A DNA stretch of 64,000 bases from Sinohyriopsis cumingii (lineage: Eukaryota; Mollusca; Bivalvia; Unionida; Unionidae), in assembly GCA_028554795.2 (NCBI GenBank), contig CM068835.1:27406311-27470310 (forward strand). Reading direction: 5' to 3'. The translations under genes were made by a program, and so were the position numbers. Below are positions 12,494 through 23,919 of the stretch, piece by piece (positions within the stretch are counted from its first letter, which is position 1; each line of letters opens with the position of its first letter). The notes beneath the pieces were generated by a model that saw only the letters and a program-made list of their open reading frames with translations, made no database searches and had not been told where the DNA came from.

Positions 12494-13274
12494 AGCAGTT
12501 TATAGGGCTTCACTCTAAGCAGTTTACAGAGTCCCACTCTGAGCAGTTTATAGGGTCCTACTCTGAGCAGTTTATAGGGCTTCACTCTGAGCAGTTTATA
12601 GGGCTTCACTTTGAGCAGTTTATAGGGTCCCACTCTGAGCAATTTATAGGGCCTCACACTGAGCAGTTTACAGGGCTTCACTCTGAGCAGTTTATAGGGC
12701 CTCACACTAAGCAGTTTATAGGGCTTCACCCTGAGCAGTTTATAGGGTCCCACTCTGAGCAGTTTACAGAGCTTCACTCTGCGCAGTTTATAGGGTCCCA
12801 CTGAGCAGTTTATAGGGCTTCACTCTGAGCAGTTTATAGGGTCTCACTCTGAGCAATTTATAGAGCCTCACACTGAGCAGTTTATAGGGTCCCCACTCTG
12901 AGCAGTTTATAGGGTCCCACTCTCAGCAGTTTATAGGGTCCCACTCTGAACAGTTTATAGGGTCCCACTCTGAGCAATTTATAAGGCCTCACACTGAGCA
13001 GTTTACAGGGCTTCATTCTGAGCAGTGTATAGGGTCCCACTCTAAGCAGTTTATAGGGCTTTACTCTGAGCAGTTTATAGGGTCTCACTCTGAGCAATTT
13101 ATAGGGCCTCACACTAAGCAGTTTATAGGATCCCACTCTGAGTAGTTTATATGGTCTCACTGAGCAGTTTATAGGGTCTCACTCTGAGCAGTTTATAGGG
13201 CCTCACTGAGTAGTTTATAGGGCTTACTCTGAGCAGTTTATAGGGCCCCACTGAGCAGTTTATAGGGTCTCACT
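12494..13274. repeat. 24-bp minisatellite, about 32 copies
   Basis: The unit is AGCAGTTTATAGGGTCCCAC plus TCTG, with CTTCAC and CCTCAC variants. Because 24 is a multiple of three, minus-strand frames of 126 and 92 residues read an octapeptide (PYKLLRVG/K) over and over. Several units lack two bases (CACTGAGCAG instead of CACTCTGAGCAG), which breaks the frame. There is no other coding evidence, so I call it non-coding satellite. Confidence 0.95.
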
Positions 13275-15040
13275 CATGACCTCATGTCACTGAGATAAAA
13301 GCCCGCTGGTTCCTTATGCCAATAAGCATAGAATCACAGCTGGTGGTTCACTATGCAATGGCATATCCAGGTAACTGCTGTTCACAGGAACTTATTATAC
13401 ATGGGTAATTACTGTCATTATAGTATTTTTCCCATAACAAGAGCTGGGAAAAAGCCTAAATTTCATGAGAAAATATGGGTCGGCCTCTTTTTAAGAAAAA
13501 GATTTCCAATGTAACTATCTTCAATGCTTGTTTTTCTAGCTGAAATGCAAAGTTTGAAGAACTCTAAGCTTAAAAAAATTACACAACAGAATTCAGTCAA
13601 AATTTGTGTGCATGTCCGTCTTTCTGTATGGATAGCAGTACTTGTGTTTGCTTCTGTGTGTCTAAAACTCCACCCAAGAATTTCTTTGATGTCAGATCCT
13701 AACACATGAAACAAAATGTTTACCTGCTCTGTTCAAAACAGTTCTGCAGAAGACTAATAACTCACCATACAATATAAACCACTTTAAAAATCTGTGACAC
13801 AAAATTCTGCAAAAATCTAAACATCATTACTATACATGATACTTATGTATCACCCAAGATACAAGATACAATCAATTTTGGTTAACATTGGTAGTCTGGT
13901 TAACATAAAACACTAGCTTGGGACAAGCTATTTTACTTGCATGGATAATAAATGTATGTTACAGAGTTAAAAGACACAAGATCAAGCTTGACTAGGAATC
14001 TAAACTAGTAATCCTGATTTATTATGAAACTGTGAAAAACTTTCTTACAAGGAAAAGTATATACAACAATCACTTATTTTAATGCTATCACAGTATACAG
14101 CTTTATAGCAAGACTACCTATAATGATGATGAAAAACTAAAATGCACAAAAATTTCAAGAATCTTCAAACAACAATATTCACATGCACTGATGTAATTTT
14201 GCTGACTCTGGATTTACAAATACAATAGCTCTGTATAATCAACTTGGAGACTGATTTCATTTTTTTTCTTTGATAAAACTCTCCATGACCACAATTACGA
14301 AAAATTAATTTTTTTAAAGTGATTCAAATAAAAACTTCAATGGATTTTTAATTGAAAAAGGTAAATAAAGATCTGTTCATGATAACGCAATCACGGTTTT
14401 CCCTTAAGCAGAAAACCTGCATGCCTGACTTACTTTAAGTTGTTTGTTTTTTTTCTTTCTGGGGGGGACATCTGTTTGAAAATCTCCAGGAGTACCAACA
14501 GCTGAAAATTTACTTGCTTTTTTTCCTTAAGTGAATTCATAACCTTAGCTCCATGACCCTAATTTCAAAGTCCACAGAATCCCTTAGTGTACAATTCAAA
14601 GTCCTTCAGATGATATCACAGCTTATCACCTTCAAATGTATCCCTTCATGACAGGCTATCTAGATATCACAGCTACTTGGATCCTCAGCAATTGTTTAGA
14701 AAAGAACTCTGAGTTACAGGGTTACAGCACTCCCTCCAAAATATGCCTAGACTAAACTGTGTGAACAATACTGATTTCTTCTTCAAAAGCTATCTTGCTG
14801 CTTAAGAGACCTGGGCCAGTGTTATCAAATGTATTCATCCTAAAATTTGAACTGGAACTAAATATTACAAAATTCTGATCGGAAATATTTAAAAGACTTT
14901 TAGTTTCAATTACATGGCCTGAATAAAAAAGATTTAATCATCAAATTCCAAACCATTGCTTGACATATTTCTTCAATATTAGTTAACCTTCTGTAGAATA
15001 GGCCCAGTACATCCTTCTGCAAGTCATAAGAGACGACTAA
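13275..15040. other. Unrecognised AT-rich sequence
   Basis: I see no gene or tandem array. Overlapping frames near 13463-13714 on both strands lack any domain motif and are probably chance. Confidence 0.45.
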
Positions 15041-15044
15041 TGGA

Positions 15045-15160
15045 AGCAGAACCTATGGTGACTCAGTGGTTAGCATGCCAGGCTCGCAACTTTACTCCAA
15101 CTGCCAGACTCACAAATTTACTCAGATTGCCAGACTCACAACTTTACTCCAATTGCCTAT
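15045..15160. repeat. Short degenerate tandem repeat beside a tRNA-A-box-like phrase
   Basis: GGTGACTCAGTGGTTAGCATG resembles a tRNA A-box region. It is followed by three copies of a phrase like CTCCAACTGCCAGACTCACAA. This could be a decayed SINE head with a small local expansion; no B box is clear. Confidence 0.35.
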
Positions 15161-15909
15161 GTACTAAATAACTTAATGATGTTGCTTTGTTATAGAACAC
15201 TTGCCCAATCAACCAATAAATTTCACCTGGACCAAAACAACCTCTGTTAATTGCTTCTAATCATGGAGTCTTGAGTCCTCAAGTTCAATTTTCATCCATT
15301 CACCTGCATGGCGTAATTCTCACCCAAGAATATGCATGTATGTAAATATTAAGATTTAATGCACTATCAGTATAATAATGGCTAGGTGGTGCTGATTAAA
15401 AGTATAAGTCTAAAGATATAATTTTACTCAACTTAGGAAAAACACTTCATGTGCCTTTATGTGTGGTAATAATGCTGTGATTACTTTATGATAAATTTAT
15501 ACAACCTTTCTCCTACAACAAGGCTTTTATGAGAATTTTACTGAATTGTTTCAAACATACTTAAGCTCAAAATAAATTTTAGAATAAAGTTTGATACATG
15601 GGGGGATTACATCATTGATAATAACTTATATTTATCAGGCACATACACAGCGATCAACCTAAACTTTGTACAGATATTGTATTTTTCCACACAACAATTT
15701 GTACAATTCATAAATGTTCACTGAAAAAGATAATTAATAAAGACATAATCTGATAGGAAGAAACATGAACCATCACTCACTCATGTTAATACAAAATGTG
15801 TGCAAGAAAACTTTCAAGACAAAAAACCAAATATAATCCCGCTTCCTATGTTTTTGTGTAAATATTCATGCAGTCCATTAAAATCCTGCACAGATGTTGT
15901 ACTGTGCAG

Positions 15910-16098
15910 ACTCTTACAAGTCCAATCCAACTGCAGAACTACACAGACCCAGATATACTGTTGCATAATGTGTTGGTAGATCTGGGTCTATGGAGTTGGT
16001 TAGGATTGTTCAGTATAACAAACAATACAGGCTCTGGTCTGCCAACACATAATGCACAAGCAAATTTGGGTATATATATGCTGGTTGCAGTTTTGTGG
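15910..16098. mobile_element. Hairpin-core MITE-like element, copy 3
   Basis: Left end CTTACAAGTCCAATCCAACT. Core: ACACAGACCCAGATATACTG, TAGATCTGGGTCTATGGAGT, a linker with GATTGTTCAGTATAACAAAC, a second hairpin around TCTGCCAACACATAATGCAC, and right end CTGGTTGCAGTTTTG. Both hairpins and the linker are in the same order as copy 1, with more substitutions. Confidence 0.78.
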
Positions 16099-16184
16099 CT
16101 CCTACAATCCATGATTTTAAAAACTTAATAAAATGTGTAAACATAGCAAACATACCATATTTCGATTAAATATATCCTTAAGAA

Positions 16185-16362
16185 AGCCACAGTAGTTCAT
16201 TCAAAAGAACACTGGTCACCTACTCCAAAAGGTCTGGGGTTTGATACACGTCCAGGCCAATCCAGAGCAGTTGCCTTTATTTCATTGTTGGGAAAGGTAC
16301 TTAGCTCCCATTTCGTCTGCATGACAAGGTCAATAAAGTGTTAAAACACCATGAAAATCAAC
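16185..16362 (+). mobile_element. Probable tRNA-derived SINE (family C), diverged
   Basis: A tRNA-like stretch with B-box-like GGGGTTTGATACACG is followed by GGAAAGGTACTTAGCTCCC and a tail ACAAGGTCAATAAAGTGTTA. The same downstream phrases (AAAGGTATTTGTCTCCC, CAAAGTGTCATTAAA) recur after the tRNA-like head at 50310, so the two appear related. Ends are not resolved. Confidence 0.5.
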
Positions 16363-16553
16363 AAAAGACAATAACATTTCAACAAAAGTGAAAATGTCTG
16401 GGTCTTTTAAATGCAAAAAATCATATTCTAAAACAAAATGAACTGACATTTAATAAGTTACCTTGATATGTCTGTAAGCTTCACAGAGTTCCCTGTGAAC
16501 GTTTTCCATTCTAAATTCCTGGTTGGCATTATTTATATTGACCACAACATTCC

Positions 16554-16924
16554 AAACCAAGTCTACAAGTGACTATAATCTGGCCTAATGCTTGGAAACC
16601 AAGTCTACAAATGACTAATCTGGCCTAATGCTTGGAAACCAAGGCTACAAGTGACTAATCTGGCCTAATGCTTGGAAACCAAGTCTACAAGTGACTATAA
16701 TCTGGCCTAATGCTTGGAAAGCAAGTCTACAAGTGACTAATCTGGCCTAATGCTTGGAAACCAAGTCTACAAGTGACTAATCTGGCCTAATGCTTGGAAA
16801 GCAAGTCTACAAGTGGCTAATCTGGTCTAATGCTTGGAAAGCAAGTCTACAAGTGACTAATCTGGCCTAATGCTTGGAAACCAAGTCTACAAGTGACTAA
16901 TCTGGCCTAATGCTTGGAAAGCAA
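16554..16924. repeat. 39/42-bp minisatellite, about 9 copies
   Basis: The unit contains AACCAAGTCTACAAGTGACT and AATCTGGCCTAATGCTTGG. Two units carry an extra TAT in GACTATAATCTGG, giving 42 bp. AAGCAAG and AACCAAG variants alternate in part. The array is homogeneous. Confidence 0.94.
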
Positions 16925-18235
16925 AACATACATGTAATTTTCTATCCTTCACACAGACTGCAACAATGGCACACCATAACTCATCAGGTCAATACTAAAT
17001 CACTGATATATAATGCTAATTTACCTTATTTGCAGTTGTCAACAGTGTCTGTCATTTTGAAAGCAAAACTATGGTACTGTTATGAAGTTAAAGTAAGTAT
17101 TGTTCGACTAATACATTCTTCCAGCTGACTGTTGCACACAATTTTAAAACTAGTTATGGCTAATTACTGGTATTAGCCAGCCCTTCCCCTTCATAGAAAT
17201 ACACACTGTTTATCGAGAAACTTTTTTCTATGGCTTTAATTACAACTTCTGCACGCAAAACACAATGTAAATAGACAGTGCTATATTTTACAGTGGGTAT
17301 ATTAAATATGTTACAACTTCTGAAATATAATACAGCAAAATACTTCTTGCCCCAATGAAAGAACTAAATGACCAGACTTAAAACAACAGGCATAGAATTT
17401 GACACCAAAGGTGTTCCTACAACGTGGAAAATGTCAAAATGCAAAACTTGGCCCATTACGATAGCATGATTTAAATCAATAACACAGTGCTATTGTTTTT
17501 ATTAAGATTATGGGTAAAAATAACATGTTTCTGACGATAAGAACGTTGTGACATATTCCTTAGTAAATAATATCAAATAAAGGTAAGTCCAACACGTTTT
17601 CAAATTAATCAACATGTTCTTCATTGTTGTAAAGATTACCTTGAGACCATTCTTTTCAAAACAACTCTATTCTGTCCCTGTTGCCCTAACTGGTAAATTC
17701 TCTTTTTAATTTATCTCTCATACAACTCAAATGCACTTATTTAACTCTTATAAGAATTTAGTCTCATCTGTAAATATGCAATCTTTTGACTACTATAAAA
17801 CTAGAGTTTACTCATGTTTTTACCTTGATAAATGCATCTCAAACATAGCATTCAACAAGGACTTAAATGTTTGTGCTTTTTTAGGGGGGTGGGGAGCATG
17901 TTGTTACATCTTAATGGATATGAGATGATTTAATCAGACATCAACCATCAAAACAAGATATTTGGTCTCTGGATTCCAAACTTCAATTAACTGCTATCTT
18001 GTGACCAAAGAAAGAGGACAACAAACATTTCAACACACCTGTGAATGTGAAGTCACTGTGAGACTGCTTTTATTGGAATACTGTGAAGTTACTGTGAAAC
18101 TGCCTTTATTAGAATACTGTGAAGTCACTGTGAGACTGCTTTTTTTTAGAATACTCCATGATATAAAGACAGAAAATTCAGTGCTATTGCGTTCTTCACT
18201 CCCCATGGGACTCCATTACAATGGAAAATGACAAC
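16925..18235. other. Unrecognised sequence with one small triplication
   Basis: No gene is supported. At 18045-18150 a 37-bp phrase (GTGAAGTCACTGTGAGACTG, then an ATTAGAATACT-like end) is repeated three times. The 89-residue frame at 17962-18231 covers it and is explained by it. Confidence 0.45.
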
Positions 18236-18460
18236 TTTGTCTATTTTTTACAAACGGCATAGGACTAACTGTCAAATGAGGAAGCAAATGATGACTGATT
18301 GCCCACTGACAGCAACCTAGTTTTGGCTACAAAGCCTGCTTGTGTCATGAGGACTGCAGAACCATCTGATCTGAACAGAAGGTAGTTTGAGTCAACAGAA
18401 AGGGCAAGTAATTTGTTCATGCTGCATGCTGAAGCTAAAGCTATCAGGAAACAGGTTTGT
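18236..18460 (-). pseudogene. DIRS-like tyrosine recombinase fragment
   Basis: On the minus strand one open stretch reads FLIALASACSMNKLLALSVD and then continues through a segment with MTQAGFVAKT. This matches the block around the first catalytic region of DIRS-group tyrosine recombinases, where a FLLALASxRRxSE-like phrase precedes xALS. Here the expected basic residues after ALAS read CSMNK, so the catalytic arginine appears lost. The frame closes near 18236 and the rest of the catalytic domain is not seen. It follows the RT of 18950-19690 on the same strand, the order expected in DIRS elements. Inactive. Confidence 0.72.
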
Positions 18461-18737
18461 ATTATATATGTATTAGTTTCTGCAACATTCGGACTAAAGA
18501 TTCTAATTTACCTAAATTCAGCCATGTTAAAGCCCAGGACAGATTCCATTTTGGAAACAGGGTGAGGGATTTTTTGTTTGTTTCAAGTCAAATTTGAACA
18601 ATTCCTACAGATCTTTATCATGACTAATATCCCCTTGATGCCTGAATGTGTAGCCATCAATGGTAAATGGGACCAACTTTTTACTCCTTGTAAAGCCAGA
18701 GAAAAAATGTCAGCCAGTTGAAGGATCAAATCACCCA

Positions 18738-18825
18738 ATGGGTCAATGTACATCTAATGGGACAATGTACACCCAATGGGACAATGTACACCCAATAGAA
18801 CAATTTACACCCAACTGGACAATGC
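18738..18825. repeat. Short 18-bp tandem repeat, about 5 units
   Basis: Units of CAATGGGACAATGTACACC, diverging toward CCAACTGGACAATGCTCCCC, lie inside the spacer between the DIRS-like reverse transcriptase and recombinase remnants. The expansion probably arose after the element decayed. Confidence 0.8.
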
Positions 18826-18949
18826 TCCCCAACCATATATACTGGCACGTCTGTTTGGGGCTTCTCCAGATGGAATCCTGCAATGAGCCAAATGTGGTTG
18901 TGCCATGACCCAGTAATGATCCTACCTCATTCATGATCCTGACATTTTG

Positions 18950-19690
18950 GCTGTACAGACTGGAAAATAGCTGCTATTCAGTCAGCAAGGACATCTGTAG
19001 GGGCTGCCTTAAAAGATGGCCCAACTGGGATAAAATACGCTGCCACAATGAATAATCCAAGGAGTTACAATACAAGAACTCTCTCATTGAAATCCAAGTT
19101 TTGTTGGAAATGGACTCAACAAGTTTAATGATCCTTACTAGGCACGAGATTGAGACTGGTGATAAAGAGAAGGACCAAACAATGAGATGGATGTAGGTCA
19201 GACCTTTCGCAGTTCACTAGAAACCCGAAATGATTCAAAAGGAATAGGCGATCTGTTCTGTTCTGGACAAGAAAACAACTTGCCATGATGTTTCTGAATG
19301 ATGTCATCCAAATGTTCTGCCATCACTGTAGATCAAGTCAACTGGAACAGAGTGATGATGCATTCCATGAGTTTGGTTAAAGCTCAGGGATGGATGTTTA
19401 GACCCAAAGGAAGAGCTTTAACTTCTCAAACATTTTAGCAGTATGCAAAACAATGTCCATGAAGCCAGGTGGATTGGAACACGAAAGTATGCATTCTTCA
19501 GATCAAGATTGACACTTGTTCCTCCTGACGGAGAACCATTCTCACCTTGCCATCTCCATCTTGAATTTTAGTGTGAAGTATATATCGACTGAGGTGATTC
19601 AAGTCAATAATTGGCCTCAACGTGCCAAATATCCAATTCCTGGGTGGTTGACTGAATATCATGTCAATACTGGGAGGATTTTTGGGAAGT
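18950..19690 (-). pseudogene. DIRS-like reverse transcriptase, frameshifted remnant
   Basis: The minus strand, read across several frame changes, gives RT motifs in order: RPIIDLNHLSRYI (about 19579-19617), motif A DLKNAYFRVPIH (19469-19504), ALPLGLNI followed by a stop and then TKLM (about 19360-19420), the active-site box as HLDDII where YLDD is usual (about 19295-19316), and FGFLVNCERSDL (about 19195-19235). DLK-AYFxVPIH with xLGFxxNxEKSxL is characteristic of DIRS/Ngaro/PAT-type tyrosine-recombinase retrotransposons. These make circular DNA copies that integrate through the recombinase. Stops and shifts make it non-functional. A Gypsy origin is less likely given the recombinase block downstream. 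The RNase H is not recognisable, and no split direct or inverted terminal repeats were found. Confidence 0.85.
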
Positions 19691-19933
19691 ATATTGCATG
19701 AGGATGTTTGTGTGACAGCAAAAACATAAATCTAGCAACATCTAGTGTCAGTGTGGGCAGGTAATGTGAAAGAGTTACCACCCTTTCACTACATGATAAA
19801 GACAGAAAAGGCGATTTTTCGTCTCTTTATGTATGTCTGGCTTTGTTGCATGCTTATATTCCTAACACTAATGTGATCAAGGAATGTACTGGAAGGGGAA
19901 AGAAGGAGAAGCTAATTATTACCATAGACACCA

Positions 19934-20077
19934 GCTTATAAGTCAAATCCAACAGCAATCTGCAAAGATCCAGATCTGGGTCTATACAGTTTGTCAGAAC
20001 TAATCAGTAGAACAAACAACATAGACCCTGATCTGCCTTTGCACTGTGTGACTGCATCTATGCTGTTTACAGTTTAG
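19934..20077. mobile_element. Hairpin-core MITE-like element, copy 4 (shortened)
   Basis: Left end GCTTATAAGTCAAATCCAAC, then GATCCAGATCTGGGTCTATA, linker AGAACTAATCAGTAGAACAA, CATAGACCCTGATCTGCC and a final TGCTGTTTACAGTTTAG. The loop of the first hairpin is deleted, so only CCAGATCTGG remains of its centre. Otherwise the order agrees with copy 1. Confidence 0.72.
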
Positions 20078-20194
20078 AAAATTTCAATTTTGAATTCTAC
20101 CATCACCATCTTAATACTGCTTGCAATTTTAGAACAGAATTTGTTTGTGTGGATTTCTCTGCATGGAATCTATACATAATTAAATTAATATGAA

Positions 20195-20385
20195 ACTGTG
20201 TATGTTTTTTTTATGTATGCATGTAGGTTAATTTCATATGCAAGTGTATGTATGTCTGCATGTATGCATGTATGTATGCATGCATGCATGCATGCATGCA
20301 TGTACGTACATACGTACATATACATATGTATGTACGTACGTGTATGTATGTATGTATGCATGTATGTCTGTATGTATGTAAAAAC
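20195..20385. repeat. Compound (ATGT)n/(ATGC)n microsatellite
   Basis: Mixed tetranucleotides ATGT, ATGC and ACGT. The central ATGCATGCATGC and TACGTACATACGTACAT stretches are self-complementary and could form cruciform DNA. Frames reading MYVCMYVCM are artefacts. Confidence 0.95.
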
Positions 20386-20399
20386 TGTTATTTTAATGT

Positions 20400-21769
20400 A
20401 AAATAGCTCAAATGTAGACCAACTCTAAAATCAATTTATCCATTGTCCATACATTAGACATGAATTCCCTACCCTCTTCTATATACACCTCTTGCATTAA
20501 ATGAAAACTTTTGCTATGAATGTACACTGGTTTCTGTTTCTGTTCTATATACATGAATGATTCAAGATGAAGACTCAAGTTCATTCTATTTCATTATACT
20601 GTCAAAGATTAAAATTTGGAGTTCTTACCATAAGCCGTCCTTTTATCTTCATTTTCACAACTCCATTCATGTTCACTACTTCTACTGTTGTGTCTGAATT
20701 TTATAATACACTGTACATTCATCACAATACTATAACAGCTAAGAAATGACCACGGATAGAAACCTCCCTTTCTGTAAGATCAAGCTATCAAACTTTGTTA
20801 AATCTTGTGTCATGATGACTGGTATCACCAGTAGAATATGTCCAACTAAATACATGGATAATAGAGGTATTTATTTGAATGCTCAAGGATTTTCTCTAAT
20901 CACAATAGGGACGCCATCCATGTTACTACATGTTCCCATTATCATCTTCTTAACCCAGCTCCTACCGTTGTGTTCCAAGCATAAACCCACCATATCCACT
21001 AAAGAAACATCTCCCACAAAACAAATACATGTATTATTAAATGACTGAGAATACATTTTCTAATAATTTCTCATACATATCAAATGTTTTCTGAATAAGT
21101 GAAAATACATTTTCCAATTATCTCTTTTCACTCTTTTCTATTCTGTTGGAATGAAATGTCTCACATAATGTAATAAGAAAGACCTTGCCAATTCCAGCTC
21201 TATCATCCAATTAGGATATTACTTTGCTCAGTCAGATAAAAAATAAAATTGTTTTATTTAAATAATTGAGAAATGAAACATGTGCATATTCAGTTATGCA
21301 GAAATAGTGTAGAAACGTCATAACATATGAGAGAGATAGAGAGGTAAATATACAGAACTTTACTGTAATCAAGTATAAACATAACTACAGGTATATCTCA
21401 CCAGTTTAAGTCGCTTGGTGAGAATTCAGCATTTCTGAGAAAATATGTTATGGGTAAAATGTTGAAAAAATAATAAAGACTAGAAGCACTTTCTTAGAAT
21501 CTGATTTTTTAAATGCAGACAGCATGATCCCATAGTAGCACTGCCTATTTCTGAAGGCAAGACATGAAAACACAGGTTGTGCACAACACTCTGGATAGTA
21601 TACTGACCTTACTTGATGACCAAAAATGTTAAAATCCTAAAACTGGATCAGTTCTGGCTAGATACAATGGTGTTGATAGATACGGCACTTTACTTAATTG
21701 CCTCAGATCTAAATAACCTTTGCATGTAGCTATATGCCTTAAAACACCTAACTAAACCAAGCTTCCATA
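20400..21769. other. Unrecognised AT-rich sequence
   Basis: No gene or repeat array recognised. A 100-residue frame at 20746-21048 has no domain motif and no splice context that I would trust. Confidence 0.45.
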
Positions 21770-22035
21770 TCATCTATGAATGGTGTTATGATGGCATACC
21801 ACATACAGGTAAGACATCTCATCTTTGAATGGTGTTATGATGGCATACCACATACAGGTAAGACATCTCATCTATGAATGGTGTTATGATGGCATACCAC
21901 GTACAGGTAAGACATCTCATCTATGAATGGTGTTATGATGGCATACCACATACAGTTAAGAATGGTGTAAGGATGACATATCACACAAAGGACAGGCATC
22001 TCATCTGCAAATGGTGTAATGATGACATATTACAC
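21770..22035. repeat. 49-bp minisatellite, left part
   Basis: Four near-identical 49-bp units (CATCTATGAATGGTGTTATG, then ATGGCATACCACATACAGGT) are followed by decaying units with ATGACATATCACACA. Further decayed units reappear at about 22360-22430 (ATGATTTTATGCTGACATAC), to the right of the SINE at 22036-22358. The array was therefore split by that insertion. Confidence 0.9.
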
Positions 22036-22358
22036 AGGTGAGTGTGTGTGTGTGTGTGATTTGGATTTTGAACGTAGCTTTAACAATTTTTCATCTATGA
22101 CGTCTTTAGTGTGGCAGTTTATAACAATGCCTAGCACTGGGCATCATGCCTCAGACATCAAACATGATGTCCCACCCAGTCACATTACCCTGACTCCAGG
22201 CCGACCAATCCTAACACTAACCTGTTAATGCTGAGTGCCTAGTGAGGCTGCTGTAGGTACCATATTTATAAGTCTTTGTAATGACTCAGCCAGGGTTCGA
22301 ACCCGCAACCTCCGGCACAAGAGGCAGATGCTCTAACCACTAGGCCACCGAAGCAGTC
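22036..22358 (-). mobile_element. SINE family B inserted in the 49-bp minisatellite
   Basis: On the minus strand a tRNA-like head (A box TAGTGGTTAGAGCATCTGCC, B box GGGTTCGAACCCTGGCTGAG) begins near 22350. A body follows with GCCTCACTAGGCACTCAGCA, CTGGAGTCAGGGTAATG and GTCTGAGGCATGATGCCCAG, ending in GTTAAAGCTACGTTCAAAAT and an (AC)n tail. Possible 12-bp duplications TATTACACAGGT and TATCACACCGAT differ at several bases, which fits an old insertion or the array's own repetition. Confidence 0.85.
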
Positions 22359-22683
22359 TATCACACCGATAAGTCATCTAATCTGTGAATGATTTTATGC
22401 TGACATACCTCACACAGGTGAGACAGGAAATCCTTGCACATCAGGGTACCAAATTTAGGTATACACTAAAACTGGGTTCAGGTTTAATTTGAAAAAAGCA
22501 ACTAATATGGATATAGAATTATAATTTGATTTTAATTCTTATTTCAATTAAATGCTGACATACTGCCACTGGAAAAGTAGCAGCTGTAACTCGCCATTCA
22601 CAAGTGAGATGACAAACTGTTGTAGGATAATAAATCTGAAAAAAAGAGATTATCTAATAGGAAACTGTTAATAAAGCAAATGT

Positions 22684-22685
<2 letters not shown>

Positions 22686-22750
<65 letters not shown>
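22686..22750. repeat. (AT)n microsatellite
   Basis: An uninterrupted AT run of about 65 bp with no element boundary recognised beside it. Confidence 0.97.
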
Positions 22751-22755
<5 letters not shown>

Positions 22756-23496
22756 GAGTAGAAGCCTAGTGTACTAATCACTCTGGGCATTCTTCCATGT
22801 TGTGACACGTTCCAAAAAAAATGTCTTTTGGCAAATGAAATTTATTACTCTGAATGGGATGTGAGAAAAAAATAGACTACAACCTTTTGAATAGTAACCG
22901 TGGAACTGTGCTAGATAACAAATCAACTCCTACAAGCTTATATTCAAGTTCTGCATATGAAAAAGCTCAAGGACAGGATAAAATATAGCTGTGAATCAGG
23001 ATGATACAAGTACAGGCAAAATGAAGAAAAAAACGTGGTCTCTATGTTTTATATGGTGGTGATGCTTATTCTAAATAATTACTTAATTAATGATGACATG
23101 TCACAAAGAACATAAATTAATAATAGTACATTCATAAGAGCAAGCCCAAATCTTAAGTTCCAATAGGCAAATAACGCAAGAAAAATGACATCATTCTTAA
23201 TTGTTATTTCTTTAAATCTTAGTCCCATGTGACATCCATTAAATATAAAAGTTAATATTCTCATCTGCCTACACTTACATTTTCCAATGTAAGTGAATTG
23301 ACCCCACTCAAATGTTTTGATCATCAACAACAAAGTAGCTAGGACTGATTTAGTCAGGTTTTAAAATGGGATGGTCAAGCTCTATTAAATTGGCATAATA
23401 CACCTTGCTCGATATGAATGATTTCAAACCTTACAAAACTATAGTCAGTATAATTACAACACTGTGACAGCCACTTGTTTAATCAGGTGACATATA
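22751..23496. other. Unrecognised AT-rich sequence
   Basis: No gene supported. The minus-strand frame at 23079-23333 has no signature. Confidence 0.45.
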
Positions 23497-23660
23497 CTCA
23501 GTGTGGGGTGAGCATAACATGTCAATATCATCAGGACTAAACCAAATACTGACTGAGGTGTGGGGTGAGCATCAGAAATGAACCAAATACATGTAGACTG
23601 CAGTGTGGGGTGAACATAACATGTAAATATCTTCTGGACTGAACCAAATACAGATGGCAG
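23497..23660. repeat. Degenerate tandem repeat of about 55 bp, three units
   Basis: Repeats of GTGTGGGGTGAGCATAACATG and GACTGAACCAAATAC with length variation between units. The 87-residue minus-strand frame across it (23454-23717) is a by-product. Confidence 0.75.
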
Positions 23661-23711
23661 AACAAGGACGTGATAATGTGCTCCATTAAGATTAAGAAAA
23701 ACCAATGGTAG

Positions 23712-23919
23712 CCCCACTTAAATAGTATGGAAAGGCACTTTGTTATGGCATCCTACCACTAAAGTGGTATGGAAAAGGCACTTTGCTATGGCATCCAACC
23801 ACTAAAGTGGTATGGAAAAGGCACTTTGCTATGGTTTCATCCCACTAAAGTAGCATGGAAAAGGCACTTTGCTATGGTTTCATCCCACTAAAGTAGTATG
23901 AAAAAGGCAGTTTACTATG
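23712..23919. repeat. 43-bp minisatellite family, left outlier block
   Basis: Four to five units of CACTAAAGTGGTATGGAAAAGG and CACTTTGCTATGG. These are diverged members of the 43-bp family that forms the large array at 25345-27540. The block is cut by SINE B at 23920-24248 and resumes at 24261-24405. Confidence 0.88.

Noticed and set aside
12421-13160. Octapeptide-repeat protein on the minus strand
   Set aside because: It is the 24-bp minisatellite read in phase. Two-base deletions in several units break the frame, and no signal or flanking coding sequence is seen.
20195-20401. Cys/Met-rich secreted peptide frame
   Set aside because: Frame produced by ATGT/ATGC tetranucleotide repeats.
22260-22350. 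A tRNA gene (GGGTTCGAACCC B box)
   Set aside because: The box belongs to a SINE B head. The acceptor stem does not close and three sister copies share the whole 320-bp body.
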